Shown: in pieces, positions 41,308 to 50,894 of the stretch | How the letters are laid out: each line of letters starts with the position of its first letter | Numbering within the stretch: the first letter of the stretch is position 1 | Assembly (NCBI RefSeq): GCF_009907385.1 | Contig: NZ_JAAATR010000033.1 | Coordinates: 124,001-188,000, forward strand | DNA from: Atlantibacter hermannii | GTDB lineage: Bacteria; Pseudomonadota; Gammaproteobacteria; Enterobacterales; Enterobacteriaceae | DNA: 64,000 bases | Direction of reading: 5' to 3' | Made by a program: the position numbers and the translations under genes | Notes under the pieces: model-generated | Databases searched by the model: none | Told to the model about the DNA's origin: nothing | Seen by the model: the letters and a program-made list of their open reading frames with translations, nothing else

Positions 41308-41643
41308 AATAACGTCCTGATGAAATTGGGAATATCCTTAGAGGATAATTTAAATCCTGCCGTTCAGACATAGCGATCCTCTCATTTTTTAAAAATGAAA
41401 TGGTGTTTTTATTTATTATGAAAAGCGGATTTCATTTTTCGATATTTCCTTTTAAACCATGGGTATATTAATGACCTGTTTCTAATCAATAAGTTAGATT
41501 TTTGAGCGTTTGCACATTGCAATGAACATTTTTTATTTTGCTTGAACGATTCACCGTTTTTCCCGACTGGCTAAATATGCCAGGCTTAATGCGTCGTCAG
41601 ATATTTATTTACCCCTATCAAATATCACAAAAGGATTGTTTCG
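41308..41643 (+). promoter_or_regulatory. ppsR-ppsA divergent control region with Cra box
   Basis: 336 AT-rich bases hold both promoters. On the minus strand, 41542-41555 reads GGTGAATCGTTCAA, agreeing with the Cra (FruR) consensus RSTGAAWCSNTHHW at every position. Cra activates ppsA in E. coli when glycolytic flux is low. A CATTTTTTAAAAATG palindrome lies near 41383, of unknown meaning. Confidence 0.85.
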
Positions 41644-44022
41644 ATGTCCAACAATGGCTCGTCACCGCTAGTGCTTTGGTATAACCAACTCGGCATGAAT
41701 GATGTAGACAGAGTTGGGGGCAAAAATGCCTCCCTGGGTGAAATGATTACAAACCTGTCCGGCGTGGGTGTTTCCGTGCCAAACGGGTTTGCTACTACCG
41801 CTGATGCGTTTAATCAGTTCCTCGACCAAAGCGGCGTTAACCAGCGCATTTACGAGTTGCTGGATAAAACCGACATCGATGATGTATCCGAACTGGCGAA
41901 AGCCGGTGCGCAGATCCGTCAGTGGGTGATCGACACCCCGTTCCAGCCTGAACTTGAGCAGGCGATTTGTGATGCCTATAACCAGCTCTCCGCCGATGAT
42001 GCCGACGCCTCTTTCGCCGTGCGTTCGTCCGCCACCGCGGAAGACATGCCGGACGCGTCGTTCGCCGGTCAGCAGGAGACCTTCCTGAACGTACAGGGCA
42101 TTGATGCGGTGATGGTGGCGGTGAAGCACGTGTTTGCTTCGCTGTTTAACGATCGCGCCATCTCCTATCGCGTACATCAGGGCTACGACCACCGCGGCGT
42201 GGCGCTGTCGGCGGGCGTGCAGCGCATGGTGCGTTCCGACCTGGCGGCGTCAGGCGTGCTGTTCTCCATCGATACCGAATCCGGCTTCGACCAGGTGGTG
42301 TTTATCACCGGCGCGTGGGGCCTCGGCGAGATGGTGGTGCAGGGCGCGGTGAACCCGGATGAATTTTACGTTCACAAGCCGACCCTCGAAGCGGGGCGCC
42401 CGGCGATTGTGCGCCGTACCATGGGCTCGAAAAAAATCCGCATGACCTATGCGGCGACCCAGGAGCATGGCAAACAGGTGCAAATTGAAGACGTACCGCA
42501 GGAACAGCGCGACCGCTTCTGTATCACCAATGACGAGGTGCAGGAGCTGGCGAAGCAGGCGGTGCTGATTGAGAAACACTATGGCCGTCCGATGGATATC
42601 GAATGGGCCAAAGACGGCCACACCGGCAAGCTGTTTATTGTCCAGGCGCGTCCGGAAACCGTGCGTTCCCGCGGTCAGGTGATGGAGCGTTATACCCTGA
42701 ACGCTCACGGCAATATCATTGCCGAAGGCCGCGCCATCGGCCACCGCATCGGTTCCGGCGCAGTGAAAGTGATCCACGACATCAGCGAGATGAACCGCAT
42801 CCAGCCGGGCGACGTACTGGTCACCGACATGACCGACCCGGACTGGGAGCCGATCATGAAAAAAGCGGCGGCCATCGTGACCAACCGCGGCGGACGCACC
42901 TGCCACGCGGCGATTATCGCCCGTGAGCTGGGCATCCCAGCGGTGGTCGGCTGTGGCGACGCCACCGAGCGCATGAAAGACGACCAGAACGTCACCGTCT
43001 CCTGCGCCGAAGGGGACACCGGCTACGTTTACGCCGAGCTGCTCGACTTCAGCGTGAAAAGCTCCAGCGTCGACACCATGCCAGACCTGCCGTTGAAGGT
43101 CATGATGAACGTCGGCAACCCCGACCGCGCATTTGACTTTGCCTGCCTGCCGAACGAAGGCGTCGGCCTGGCGCGTCTTGAATTCATCATCAACCGGATG
43201 ATCGGCGTGCACCCGCGCGCATTGCTGGAGTTTGATCAGCAGGAGCCAGCGCTGCAAAAAGAGATCAGGGAGATGATGAAGGGCTACGACTCGCCGGTGG
43301 AATTTTACATTGGCCGTCTGACCGAAGGCATCGCGACCCTGGGCGCGGCGTTCTGGCCGAAGCGCGTGATTGTGCGGATGTCTGACTTCAAATCCAACGA
43401 ATACGCTAACCTGGTGGGCGGCGAGCGCTACGAGCCGCATGAAGAGAACCCAATGCTGGGCTTCCGTGGCGCAGGCCGCTATGTCTCCGACAGCTTCCGC
43501 GACTGCTTCGCGCTGGAGTGTGAAGCCGTTAAGCGGGTACGTAACGAGATGGGCCTTACCAACGTAGAGGTGATGGTGCCGTTTGTGCGTACTGTCGACC
43601 AGGCCAAAGCGGTGGTGGAAGAGCTGGAACGTCAGGGGCTGAAACGCGGCGAGAACGGGCTGAAAGTCATCATGATGTGTGAAATCCCGTCCAACGCCCT
43701 GCTGGCGGAGCAGTTCCTCGAATATTTCGACGGCTTCTCCATCGGCTCCAACGACATGACCCAACTGGCGCTCGGTCTGGATCGTGATTCCGGCGTGGTG
43801 TCCGAACTGTTCGATGAGCGTAACGAGGCGGTGAAAGCGCTGCTGTCCATGGCGATCCGCGCCGCGAAGAAACAGGGTAAATACGTGGGGATTTGTGGTC
43901 AGGGGCCATCCGACCATGAAGACTTCGCCGCCTGGCTGATGGAGGAGGGCATCGACAGCCTCTCTCTGAACCCGGATACGGTGGTGCAGACCTGGCTCAG
44001 CCTGGCTGAACTGCGTAAATAA
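41644..44022 (+). CDS. ppsA: Phosphoenolpyruvate synthase PpsA
   Basis: A 792-residue gluconeogenic enzyme converting pyruvate and ATP to PEP, AMP and phosphate. N-terminal ATP-grasp domain with [11 protein letters not shown] and [19 protein letters not shown]; central phosphohistidine domain with [15 protein letters not shown] (catalytic His); C-terminal PEP-binding barrel with the catalytic Cys region [17 protein letters not shown]. Length equals E. coli PpsA. A 555-codon antisense frame is rejected. Confidence 0.97.
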   Translation: MSNNGSSPLVLWYNQLGMNDVDRVGGKNASLGEMITNLSGVGVSVPNGFATTADAFNQFLDQSGVNQRIYELLDKTDIDDVSELAKAGAQIRQWVIDTPFQPELEQAICDAYNQLSADDADASFAVRSSATAEDMPDASFAGQQETFLNVQGIDAVMVAVKHVFASLFNDRAISYRVHQGYDHRGVALSAGVQRMVRSDLAASGVLFSIDTESGFDQVVFITGAWGLGEMVVQGAVNPDEFYVHKPTLEAGRPAIVRRTMGSKKIRMTYAATQEHGKQVQIEDVPQEQRDRFCITNDEVQELAKQAVLIEKHYGRPMDIEWAKDGHTGKLFIVQARPETVRSRGQVMERYTLNAHGNIIAEGRAIGHRIGSGAVKVIHDISEMNRIQPGDVLVTDMTDPDWEPIMKKAAAIVTNRGGRTCHAAIIARELGIPAVVGCGDATERMKDDQNVTVSCAEGDTGYVYAELLDFSVKSSSVDTMPDLPLKVMMNVGNPDRAFDFACLPNEGVGLARLEFIINRMIGVHPRALLEFDQQEPALQKEIREMMKGYDSPVEFYIGRLTEGIATLGAAFWPKRVIVRMSDFKSNEYANLVGGERYEPHEENPMLGFRGAGRYVSDSFRDCFALECEAVKRVRNEMGLTNVEVMVPFVRTVDQAKAVVEELERQGLKRGENGLKVIMMCEIPSNALLAEQFLEYFDGFSIGSNDMTQLALGLDRDSGVVSELFDERNEAVKALLSMAIRAAKKQGKYVGICGQGPSDHEDFAAWLMEEGIDSLSLNPDTVVQTWLSLAELRK

Positions 44023-44040
44023 TCCTTAGACCTTCCCTCA

Positions 44041-44066
44041 GGCGGCTGATTTAGCCGCCTTTTTTA
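44041..44066 (+). terminator. Terminator of ppsA
   Basis: GGCGGCT-GATTT-AGCCGCC hairpin followed by T6. Confidence 0.92.
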
Positions 44067-44132
44067 TTTCCTGCCCGGTTTTTCTGTTGAAATCCTTAAT
44101 CAATCACGCGCCTGAATACTCAAATTTTAAGT

Positions 44133-44238
44133 AAAAAAAAGCCCACCGTGGGAGATGGGCAAAGACTACACACAGCAATTCGTTGTTTCACTCAGGGGAT
44201 TTCCATGCTTATAAATCAACGCGTTGATTCATAACCGT
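44133..44238 (-). ncRNA. rprA: Small regulatory RNA RprA
   Basis: The minus-strand sequence from ACGGTTAT at 44238 to the T-run at 44133 is a near-copy of E. coli RprA (about 105 nt). Conserved parts include the central GGAAATCCCCTGAGTGAAAC and the terminator hairpin GCCCATC-TCCCACG-GTGGGC with T8. The 5' stem-loop (AATCAACGCGTTGATT) has compensatory changes. RprA activates rpoS translation through Hfq and is induced by RcsB. A TACAAT -10 lies upstream at the right distance. The remaining gap to 44423 has no gene. Confidence 0.95.
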
Positions 44239-44423
44239 GATTTGATTGTAGGTAGACGCACTTCCAGCGTCGATCAGATTCGTCCCAATCGTTAACTAAA
44301 GGTAAATTATTTGCGGCACAGAATGTTAAGCGGCATCAGGCTTCGAGGGTATAGCGGATAAAAACGCAGCGGGTAATGATTAGATTTACTAAAGTATCGG
44401 GCGAATGGCTTCGCCCGATCGGG

Positions 44424-45539
44424 TTATTTATCAAGAGGAAGGTTTTGTTGTTCCAGCGAATCAACCGCGTCGCGGGTGGACTGCTGCGGCGCGGGCGCTT
44501 CCTGAACCCAGACCGAGAACAGCCGCCAGGAAACCGCCAGCAGCACCGGGCCGATAAACAGGCCAATCATGCCAAACGCGATCAGCCCGCCGATGACGCC
44601 GGAGAGAATCAAAATCATCGGCAGGTCCGCGCCCATGCGGATCAGCATCGGGCGGATGACGTTGTCCATCAGCCCCACCACGCAACTCCATACCAGCAGC
44701 ACCGTGCCCCAGGTGGTGTCGCCGGTCCAGTACAGCCAGATAATCGAGGGGATCAGCACCACCAACGGCCCCAATTGCACCAGACAACTGAGCACCATGA
44801 CCACCGTTAATACGGCGGCGTACGGAACGCCGGTGATGGCCAGACCAATGCCGCCTAACACTGCCTGCACCAGCGCGGTGACCACCACGCCCAGCGCCAC
44901 CGCGCGGATCGCCTGGCCCGCCAGCAGTACCGCCGCGTCGCCGCGTTTGGCCGCCAGGCGAATCGCGAAGTGGCGAATGCCGTAGGCCACCTGCTCGCCG
45001 CGCCAGTACAGCAGGGCGCTGAACAGCAGCATTAATGCACAGTGCATCACCAGCCGCCCGACGTGGGCCGCCTGGCCGATAAACCAGGTGGTGGTACTGC
45101 CGATATAGGGCCGCACTTTGGCCATAATCGCGCTGCCGCCGCTTTCCAGCAGGTTGTGCCAGCCGGAATAGAGCCTGGCGCCAATCAGCGGGATGCTGTT
45201 CAGCCAGTCCAGATCCGGCATCCCGGTCTGGCCTTTCGATACCCAGTCAATCAGCGGGCCGCTGTTGTCCACCAGGCTGTTGACCAGCAGGGCGATAGGG
45301 ATCACGAACAGCAGGATCAGCAGCAGCGTCATCACTACCACCGCCAGCGAGCGGCGGCCCCACAACATCCGCTGCAGGCGGATCAGTACCGGCCAGGTGG
45401 CGATCACCACCGTTCCCGCCCAGGCAAAGCCCAGAATAAACGGCTGAACAATCCACAGACAGGCAATAATCATGATCGATAAAAACAGGACGGACAGGAG
45501 CGTCTGCGGCACGTCCATGGGTTGACGAGAATTAATCAT
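44424..45539 (-). CDS. ydiK: AI-2E family transporter-like protein YdiK
   Basis: A 371-residue inner-membrane protein of the AI-2E transporter family (PerM/TqsA relatives), matching E. coli YdiK. About seven hydrophobic segments, including LLSVLFLSIMIIACLWIVQPFI and the conserved C-terminal GLMDNVIRPMLIRMGADLPMILILSGVIGG. Substrate is unknown. ATG at 45539 is chosen because AAGGT precedes it; the frame is open 9 codons further. Confidence 0.9.
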   Translation of the reverse strand: MINSRQPMDVPQTLLSVLFLSIMIIACLWIVQPFILGFAWAGTVVIATWPVLIRLQRMLWGRRSLAVVVMTLLLILLFVIPIALLVNSLVDNSGPLIDWVSKGQTGMPDLDWLNSIPLIGARLYSGWHNLLESGGSAIMAKVRPYIGSTTTWFIGQAAHVGRLVMHCALMLLFSALLYWRGEQVAYGIRHFAIRLAAKRGDAAVLLAGQAIRAVALGVVVTALVQAVLGGIGLAITGVPYAAVLTVVMVLSCLVQLGPLVVLIPSIIWLYWTGDTTWGTVLLVWSCVVGLMDNVIRPMLIRMGADLPMILILSGVIGGLIAFGMIGLFIGPVLLAVSWRLFSVWVQEAPAPQQSTRDAVDSLEQQNLPLDK

Positions 45540-45788
45540 ATTGACCTTCACAAGGTGATGCGCCAAACCGACGGCGCGAAAAGTTGCATTACGTTGAGGT
45601 TGATAAATGATGAGTGATTTCAGGTGGTTTTACGAGTCTCAAACCGTCGTTAAATCTCGTGGGCGAGTCCGAAAAAGTGTGATACAAACGTGTGTTGTCA
45701 CGCAAACGATAACTTCCAATGATGACAACGAGGCTTGTTGTAGCAGGCTCGCAACTCACAACTTCTCGATGTGGCAGGTTTAAGGCTA

Positions 45789-48700
45789 ATGATCCCACAA
45801 ATTTCTCAGGCGCCAGGGTTAGTTCAGCTGGTTGTCAACTTTTTGCAGGCACTGGAGCAACACGGGTTTACCGGCGATACCGCTACCCGCTACGCCGATC
45901 GTCTCACAATGGCGACCGACAACAGTATTTATCAGCTTTTACCCGATGCGGTGCTCTTTCCGCGCTCCACGGCGGACGTGGCGCTGATCGCCCGGCTGGC
46001 GGATGAAGCGCGCTTTGCCTCGCTGGTGTTTACCCCGCGCGGCGGCGGCACGGGCACCAACGGCCAGGCGCTGAACAGCGGCATTATTGTGGATATGTCG
46101 CGCTATATGAACCGCATCATGGAGATTAACCCTGAGGAGGGTTGGGTGCGGGTTGAAGCGGGCGTGATCAAAGACCAGCTTAACCAGTTTCTTAAACCCT
46201 ACGGTTTTTTCTTCGCGCCGGAGCTCTCTACCAGTAATCGCGCCACCCTCGGCGGCATGATCAACACCGACGCCTCCGGGCAGGGGTCGCTGGTGTACGG
46301 GAAAACGTCCGATCACGTCTTAGGCGTACGCGCGGTGCTGCTGGGCGGCGATATTCTCGATACCCATGAGATGCCCGCCACGCTGGCGGAAGAAATGGGG
46401 CGCGAGCCGGGACCGATTGGCCGCATCTATAAAACCGTGGTGGAACGCTGCCGCGAACAGCGCCCGCTGATCCTGGCGAAATTTCCGAAACTTAACCGCT
46501 TCCTGACCGGCTATGACCTGAAAAACGTCTACAGCGACGATTTGAGCCGCTTTGACCTCACGCGCATTCTTACCGGTTCGGAAGGCACCCTGGCGTTTAT
46601 CACCGAAGCGCGGCTGGATATCACGCCGCTGCCCAAAGTGCGCCAGCTGGTCAATGTCAAGTATGACTCGTTCGACTCCGCGCTGCGCAACGCGCCGTTT
46701 ATGGTGCAGGCCCAGGCGCTGTCGGTTGAAACCGTCGATTCCAGAGTGCTTAACCTGGCGCGGGAAGATATCGTCTGGCACTCGGTAAAAGAGCTGATTA
46801 CCGACGTGCCGGAGAAAGATCTGCTCGGGCTGAACATTGTTGAATTCGCCGGAGACGATGAAGCGCTGATCGAAAGCCAGGTGATGGCACTGTGCGCCCG
46901 TCTGGATGAACTGATGGCGCGCGGTGAAGGCGGGGTGATCGGCTGGCAGGTGTGCGCTGAGTTAGCGGGCGTTGAGCGCATCTACGCGATGCGTAAAAAA
47001 GCGGTCGGGCTGTTGGGCAACGCAAAGGGGCTGGCCAAGCCGATCCCGTTTGCCGAAGACACCTGCGTGCCCCCGGAAAACCTGGCGGATTACATCGTTG
47101 AGTTTCGGGCGCTGCTGGACGGCCACGGCCTGAGTTACGGCATGTTCGGCCATGTGGATGCGGGCGTACTGCACGTGCGTCCGGCGCTGGACATGTGCGA
47201 CCCGCATCAGGAAGTCCTGATGAAGCGCATCTCCGATGACGTAGTGGCGCTGACCGCGAAATACGGCGGCCTGCTGTGGGGCGAACACGGTAAAGGCTTC
47301 CGCGCCGAATACAGCCCGGCGTTTTTCGGCGATGAGCTGTACCACGAACTGCGGGTGATTAAAGCGGTGTTCGACCCGAAAAATCGCTTAAACCCTGGCA
47401 AAATCTGCCCGCCTGCAGGCATTGACGCGCCGATGAAAAAAGTCGATGACGTTAAGCGCGGCACCTTCGACCGGCAAATCCCCATCGCGGTACGCAGCGC
47501 CTGGCGCGGGGCGATGGAGTGCAACGGCAACGGCCTGTGCTTTAACTTCGACGTGAATAGCCCGATGTGCCCGTCAATGAAAATCACCAGCAACCGCATT
47601 CACTCACCGAAAGGGCGCGCCACGCTGGTGCGAGAATGGCTGCGGCTGCTGGAAGATCGCGGCGTCGACCCGATCAAGCTGGAAAAAAGCCTGCCGGAGA
47701 AACGCGCCAGCCTGCGCACCCTGATTGAGCGCACCCGCAACACCTGGCATGCGCAGAAAGGCGAGTATGACTTTTCCCATGAAGTCAAAGAGGCGATGTC
47801 CGGCTGCCTGGCCTGCAAAGCCTGCTCAACCCAGTGCCCGATTAAAATCGACGTGCCGGAGTTCCGCTCGCGCTTCTTGCAGCTGTATCACACCCGCTAT
47901 CTGCGCCCGGTACGCGATCACGTTGTGGCGACCGTCGAGAGCTATGCGCCGCTGATGGCGCGCGCGCCGAAAGTATTCAATTTCTTTATGAGTCAGCCGT
48001 GGGTGAAGGAACTGTCGGCGAAGCATATCGGTATGGTGGATGTGCCGCTGCTTTCCACCCCGACGCTGCAACAGCAGCTGGTGGGCCACCGCAGCGCCAA
48101 TATGACGCTGGACGATCTTGAAGGGCTGAGCATTGCCGAACGCGACCGCACGGTGCTGGTGGTGCAGGACCCGTTCACCAGCTACTACGACGCACAGGTG
48201 GTGGCGGATTTTGTCCGGCTGATCGAGAGGCTGGGCTTTAATCCGGTGGTGCTGCCGTTCTCGCCCAACGGCAAAGCGCAGCATATTAAAGGCTTTCTCG
48301 ATCGCTTTGCCCGTACCGCGCGCAAAACTTCGGATTTTCTTAACCGCGTGGCCCAACTCGGGATGCCGATGGTAGGCGTCGATCCGGCGCTGGTGCTGTG
48401 CTATCGCGACGAATACCGCCAGGCGATCGGCGAGGCGCGTGGTGATTTCAACGTGCTGCTGGTTCACGAATGGCTGCTGCAGGTATTTGAAAATAAAGTG
48501 GCGGCGCCGGTGGTGGGCGAATCCTGGTATCTGTTTGGCCACTGTACCGAAGTCACCGCGCTGCCCGGCGCGACGGGGCAGTGGGCGGCGCTGTTCGCCC
48601 ATCTTGGCGCGAAGCTGGAAAACGTCAGCGTCGGCTGTTGCGGCATGGCGGGCACCTATGGCCACGAAATTAACAATCACGCCAACTCGCTGGGGATTTA

Positions 48701-48845
48701 CGAGCTGTCGTGGCATCAGGCGATGCAGCGCCTGCCGCGCAACCGCTGCCTGGCGACCGGCTACTCCTGCCGCAGCCAGGTGAAGCGCATCGAAGGCAAC
48801 GGCGTGCGTCACCCCTTACAGGCAATGCTGGAGATACTGGGATGA
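45789..48845 (+). CDS. ydiJ: FAD-binding D-2-hydroxyglutarate dehydrogenase YdiJ
   Basis: A 1018-residue flavin/iron-sulfur oxidoreductase. N-terminal FAD-binding domain (PRGGGTGTNGQALN near 85, STSNRATLGGMINTDASGQG near 150), FAD-oxidase C-terminal domain with HVDAGVLHVRPALD, ferredoxin-like Cys clusters CNGNGLCFNFD...MCPS and CLACKACSTQCP, then the GlpC-like CCG domain with CCGMAGTYG. The E. coli protein oxidises D-2-hydroxyglutarate. ATG at 45789 equals the E. coli start; two upstream in-frame codons blocks are not conserved. Overlaps menI by 4 bases. Confidence 0.95.
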   Translation: MIPQISQAPGLVQLVVNFLQALEQHGFTGDTATRYADRLTMATDNSIYQLLPDAVLFPRSTADVALIARLADEARFASLVFTPRGGGTGTNGQALNSGIIVDMSRYMNRIMEINPEEGWVRVEAGVIKDQLNQFLKPYGFFFAPELSTSNRATLGGMINTDASGQGSLVYGKTSDHVLGVRAVLLGGDILDTHEMPATLAEEMGREPGPIGRIYKTVVERCREQRPLILAKFPKLNRFLTGYDLKNVYSDDLSRFDLTRILTGSEGTLAFITEARLDITPLPKVRQLVNVKYDSFDSALRNAPFMVQAQALSVETVDSRVLNLAREDIVWHSVKELITDVPEKDLLGLNIVEFAGDDEALIESQVMALCARLDELMARGEGGVIGWQVCAELAGVERIYAMRKKAVGLLGNAKGLAKPIPFAEDTCVPPENLADYIVEFRALLDGHGLSYGMFGHVDAGVLHVRPALDMCDPHQEVLMKRISDDVVALTAKYGGLLWGEHGKGFRAEYSPAFFGDELYHELRVIKAVFDPKNRLNPGKICPPAGIDAPMKKVDDVKRGTFDRQIPIAVRSAWRGAMECNGNGLCFNFDVNSPMCPSMKITSNRIHSPKGRATLVREWLRLLEDRGVDPIKLEKSLPEKRASLRTLIERTRNTWHAQKGEYDFSHEVKEAMSGCLACKACSTQCPIKIDVPEFRSRFLQLYHTRYLRPVRDHVVATVESYAPLMARAPKVFNFFMSQPWVKELSAKHIGMVDVPLLSTPTLQQQLVGHRSANMTLDDLEGLSIAERDRTVLVVQDPFTSYYDAQVVADFVRLIERLGFNPVVLPFSPNGKAQHIKGFLDRFARTARKTSDFLNRVAQLGMPMVGVDPALVLCYRDEYRQAIGEARGDFNVLLVHEWLLQVFENKVAAPVVGESWYLFGHCTEVTALPGATGQWAALFAHLGAKLENVSVGCCGMAGTYGHEINNHANSLGIYELSWHQAMQRLPRNRCLATGYSCRSQVKRIEGNGVRHPLQAMLEILG

Positions 48846-49252
48846 TCTGGAAACGCAGCGCGACGCTGGAAGCCCTTAACGCCATGGGGCACGACAATAT
48901 GGTGGGGCTGTTGGCTATCACCTTCAGCCATATCGGCGACGATTCGCTGGAAGCCACCATGCCGGTGGACAGCCGCACCCGCCAGCCGTTTGGGTTGCTG
49001 CACGGCGGCGCATCGGTAGTGCTGGCGGAAACCCTCGGTTCGGTGGCGGGCTATCTGTGCACCGAGGGGGAACAACGGGTGGTGGGGCTGGAAGTTAACG
49101 CCAACCACCTGCGCTCCGCCCGGGCGGGCATCGTGCGCGGCGTCTGCCGCGCGGTGCACGTTGGCCGTCGTCACCAGGTGTGGCAAATCGATATTTTCGA
49201 TGAACAAAACAAACTCTGCTGTACTTCCCGTCTGACCACTTCGGTAGTGTAA
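48842..49252 (+). CDS. menI: 1,4-dihydroxy-2-naphthoyl-CoA hydrolase MenI
   Basis: A 136-residue hotdog-fold thioesterase matching E. coli MenI (YdiI), which frees 1,4-dihydroxy-2-naphthoate in menaquinone synthesis. The motif PFGLLHGGASVVLAETLGS holds the catalytic Glu and the HGG helix; VVGLEVNANHLR follows. ATG overlaps the ydiJ stop (ATGA), so both are in one transcript. Confidence 0.94.
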   Translation: MIWKRSATLEALNAMGHDNMVGLLAITFSHIGDDSLEATMPVDSRTRQPFGLLHGGASVVLAETLGSVAGYLCTEGEQRVVGLEVNANHLRSARAGIVRGVCRAVHVGRRHQVWQIDIFDEQNKLCCTSRLTTSVV

Positions 49253-49378
49253 AACCCCTGTTCGGGTCAATAAACTGGCCCGAACAGAGACGAATCCGAT
49301 CCCGCTCCGCTCGCCGGAATGCCGCACCGTGCCTATACTTCAGTCGCAGCATGTACTGCTTATCCTGCGGAGCCGGCC

Positions 49379-49477
49379 ATGAAATGCCTTGTTTTAAGCA
49401 TGATCAAAGAACCACCGAAAGATCCCGATAAATGGTTTGATTTGGAAGGAAGACGAACCCGGGAAAACAGGAAATAG
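49379..49477 (+). CDS. Possible 32-residue small protein
   Basis: An open frame of 32 codons, MKCLVLSMIKEPP... ending RRTRENRK, with GGAG six bases before the ATG. It is charged in its second half (Lys/Asp/Arg) and hydrophobic at the start. It lies 36 bases before the Asp/Pro-rich gene and could share its transcript. Not recognised; it is supported only by ribosome binding site and spacing. Confidence 0.4.
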   Translation: MKCLVLSMIKEPPKDPDKWFDLEGRRTRENRK

Positions 49478-49513
49478 CGAACAGTAGCTTTTTATCGAGT
49501 AGCCGGAGGTAAT

Positions 49514-49714
49514 ATGTCTCAGCGCCCTGATTATGATCCGATCCCCTCTGACAGACCGATCACCGATGACCCTGAACGTTTGCCGCCTGATGATTACGAT
49601 CCCTTAGACCCGGATATTCCCGATATTGAAGACCCCGATCGGCTTCCGGAAGACGACATCGACCCCGATGTCCCGGATATTGACGATCCGGACAGGCCCG
49701 TCAGGCCGTTGTAA
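49514..49714 (+). CDS. Asp/Pro-rich acidic small protein
   Basis: A 66-residue protein preceded by GGAGGTAAT, an almost ideal ribosome binding site. Composition is extreme: mostly Asp, Pro, Ile and Arg, in irregular repeats such as DYDPLDPDIPDIEDPDR and DIDPDVPDIDDPDR. No membrane segment, no Cys, strongly acidic and probably disordered. Repeats of the form D-x-D/P could bind Ca2+ or basic proteins, but this is speculation. Not recognised as a named family. It ends before a strong hairpin shared with the convergent GlgS-like gene. Confidence 0.7.
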   Translation: MSQRPDYDPIPSDRPITDDPERLPPDDYDPLDPDIPDIEDPDRLPEDDIDPDVPDIDDPDRPVRPL

Positions 49715-49756
49715 TGTTTAAGGATACGTTGGTGGCGGGTGTTTACGCCAGACAGG

Positions 49757-49778
49757 CCGGGTAGCGAACGCTACCCGG
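49757..49778. terminator. Palindromic hairpin between convergent small genes
   Basis: CCGGGTAGCG-AA-CGCTACCCGG is a perfect 10-base-pair stem between the Asp/Pro-rich gene and the GlgS-like gene. It lacks a T-run, so it may be a REP-like unit as much as a terminator. Confidence 0.6.
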
Positions 49779-49789
49779 TTGATGCGCAG

Positions 49790-49996
49790 TTAACTGTGAG
49801 TTGCAAACCCATTTCTGAACTGATTCAGGTAGTAATCATACCGATTCCGGAACCAGATTTTGCTTTCATGCTCCATCAGGCCGGTAATATTATCCAGATT
49901 CACATCCCTGCCGCGTAATTGCATCCCGGCGAAACTAAATGCAAGAAAATCAAAGTTTTGTTCAGACATTACACTACTTTCACTCACAAACTGCAT
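49790..49996 (-). CDS. GlgS/ScoR family surface-composition regulator-like protein
   Basis: A 68-residue protein resembling E. coli GlgS (ScoR): NFDFLAFSFAGMQLRGRDVNLDNITGLM and IWFRNRYDYYLNQ line up with GlgS NFDFLARSFARMH...VTGNM and TWFCARYAWYCQQ. GlgS affects glycogen, motility and fimbriae in E. coli. AGAGG lies eight bases before the ATG at 49996; a shorter start at 49969 has no good site. K-12 glgS is at another locus, so this is probably a paralogue. Confidence 0.72.
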   Translation of the reverse strand: MQFVSESSVMSEQNFDFLAFSFAGMQLRGRDVNLDNITGLMEHESKIWFRNRYDYYLNQFRNGFATHS

Positions 49997-50514
49997 CTAT
50001 TGCACCTCTACGACAATGTTTAAAGGGTTTAACGTTGACCGGAGATAAGTATTAGCGATATTCCAGAAAAATGTGGAAAATATTTTCATCATTTAAATCA
50101 ATGGCCTGTATTTTTTATCGTGCAGAGTGAAGCGTAGCGGTAATATTTATTCGCTTATGGATAGAAACAGATAAAAGAATGCAGTTCTGATACGTTTGCC
50201 TGAGTGACGAGACAGCGAAAAGCTGTATCTGAATGTCGGTAACTTTCTTACCTAATCACATAAATAGGTATTATCTATACATCTTTTTATTGTGCCGTGA
50301 CATGCCCATTTTGCATATCAAAATGCCTTTTATTTCAATTGACTAAACCGCACGCATCGCCATCTGCAAGACTGCTGTGAGGGTCTATCCTTAGTAAAGA
50401 CGCCCAAAAATGCAGCATTCCGCGAATACCCCTGTTACCAGAATGTTGTATTGAGAATAGTTATCACTAACATAGGGCTATCGGCCTGTGGGCTTTGAAT
50501 CAATGAGGTGAACG
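49997..50514 (+). promoter_or_regulatory. Upstream region of suf operon with Fur box
   Basis: 518 AT-rich bases without a credible gene. TGAGAATAGTTATCA at 50452-50466 matches the 7-1-7 Fur core (TGATAATNATTATCA) at 12 of 14 defined positions. It lies 49 bases before sufA, so iron-dependent repression by Fur is expected. Sites for OxyR, IscR and IHF known at E. coli suf were not identified with confidence; the sRNA RydB found near here in K-12 was not recognised. Confidence 0.72.
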
Positions 50515-50892
50515 ATGGATGTGCAAACTGATAACTTCGATCCGAAAGACTTCGCCTGGCAGGGACTGACCCTGACGCCTGAGGCGGCGGAGCACGTCCG
50601 CAAGCTGACGGCAGCGCAGGAAGGCATGCTGGGCATACGTCTTGGCATCAAGCAAACCGGCTGCGCGGGCTTCGGCTATGTGCTGGACACCGTGAAAGCA
50701 CCCCATAAAGACGATCTGCTGTTCGAGCAGGATGGGGCGCGGCTGTACGTGCCGCTGTCGGCAATGCCGTTTATCGATGGCACGGAAGTCGATTATGTGC
50801 GCGAAGGATTAAATCAACTGTTCAAATTCCATAACCCCAAAGCCCAGAATGAATGCGGCTGCGGCGAAAGTTTTGGGGTCCAGGCGGATTAA
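50515..50892 (+). CDS. sufA: Fe-S cluster assembly A-type carrier SufA
   Basis: A 125-residue A-type carrier that takes Fe-S clusters from SufBCD to targets. The three conserved Cys are in [10 protein letters not shown] and [18 protein letters not shown] precedes the ATG. First gene of sufABCDSE, the Fe-S system used under iron starvation and oxidative stress. It ends two bases before sufB. Confidence 0.96.
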   Translation: MDVQTDNFDPKDFAWQGLTLTPEAAEHVRKLTAAQEGMLGIRLGIKQTGCAGFGYVLDTVKAPHKDDLLFEQDGARLYVPLSAMPFIDGTEVDYVREGLNQLFKFHNPKAQNECGCGESFGVQAD

Positions 50893-50894
50893 TT

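Noticed and set aside
41668..42192. 174-codon minus-strand frame at the ppsA start
   Set aside because: Shadow of ppsA; no start signal or domain.
42250..43917. 555-codon minus-strand open frame
   Set aside because: Antisense shadow of ppsA with no ribosome binding site or domain.
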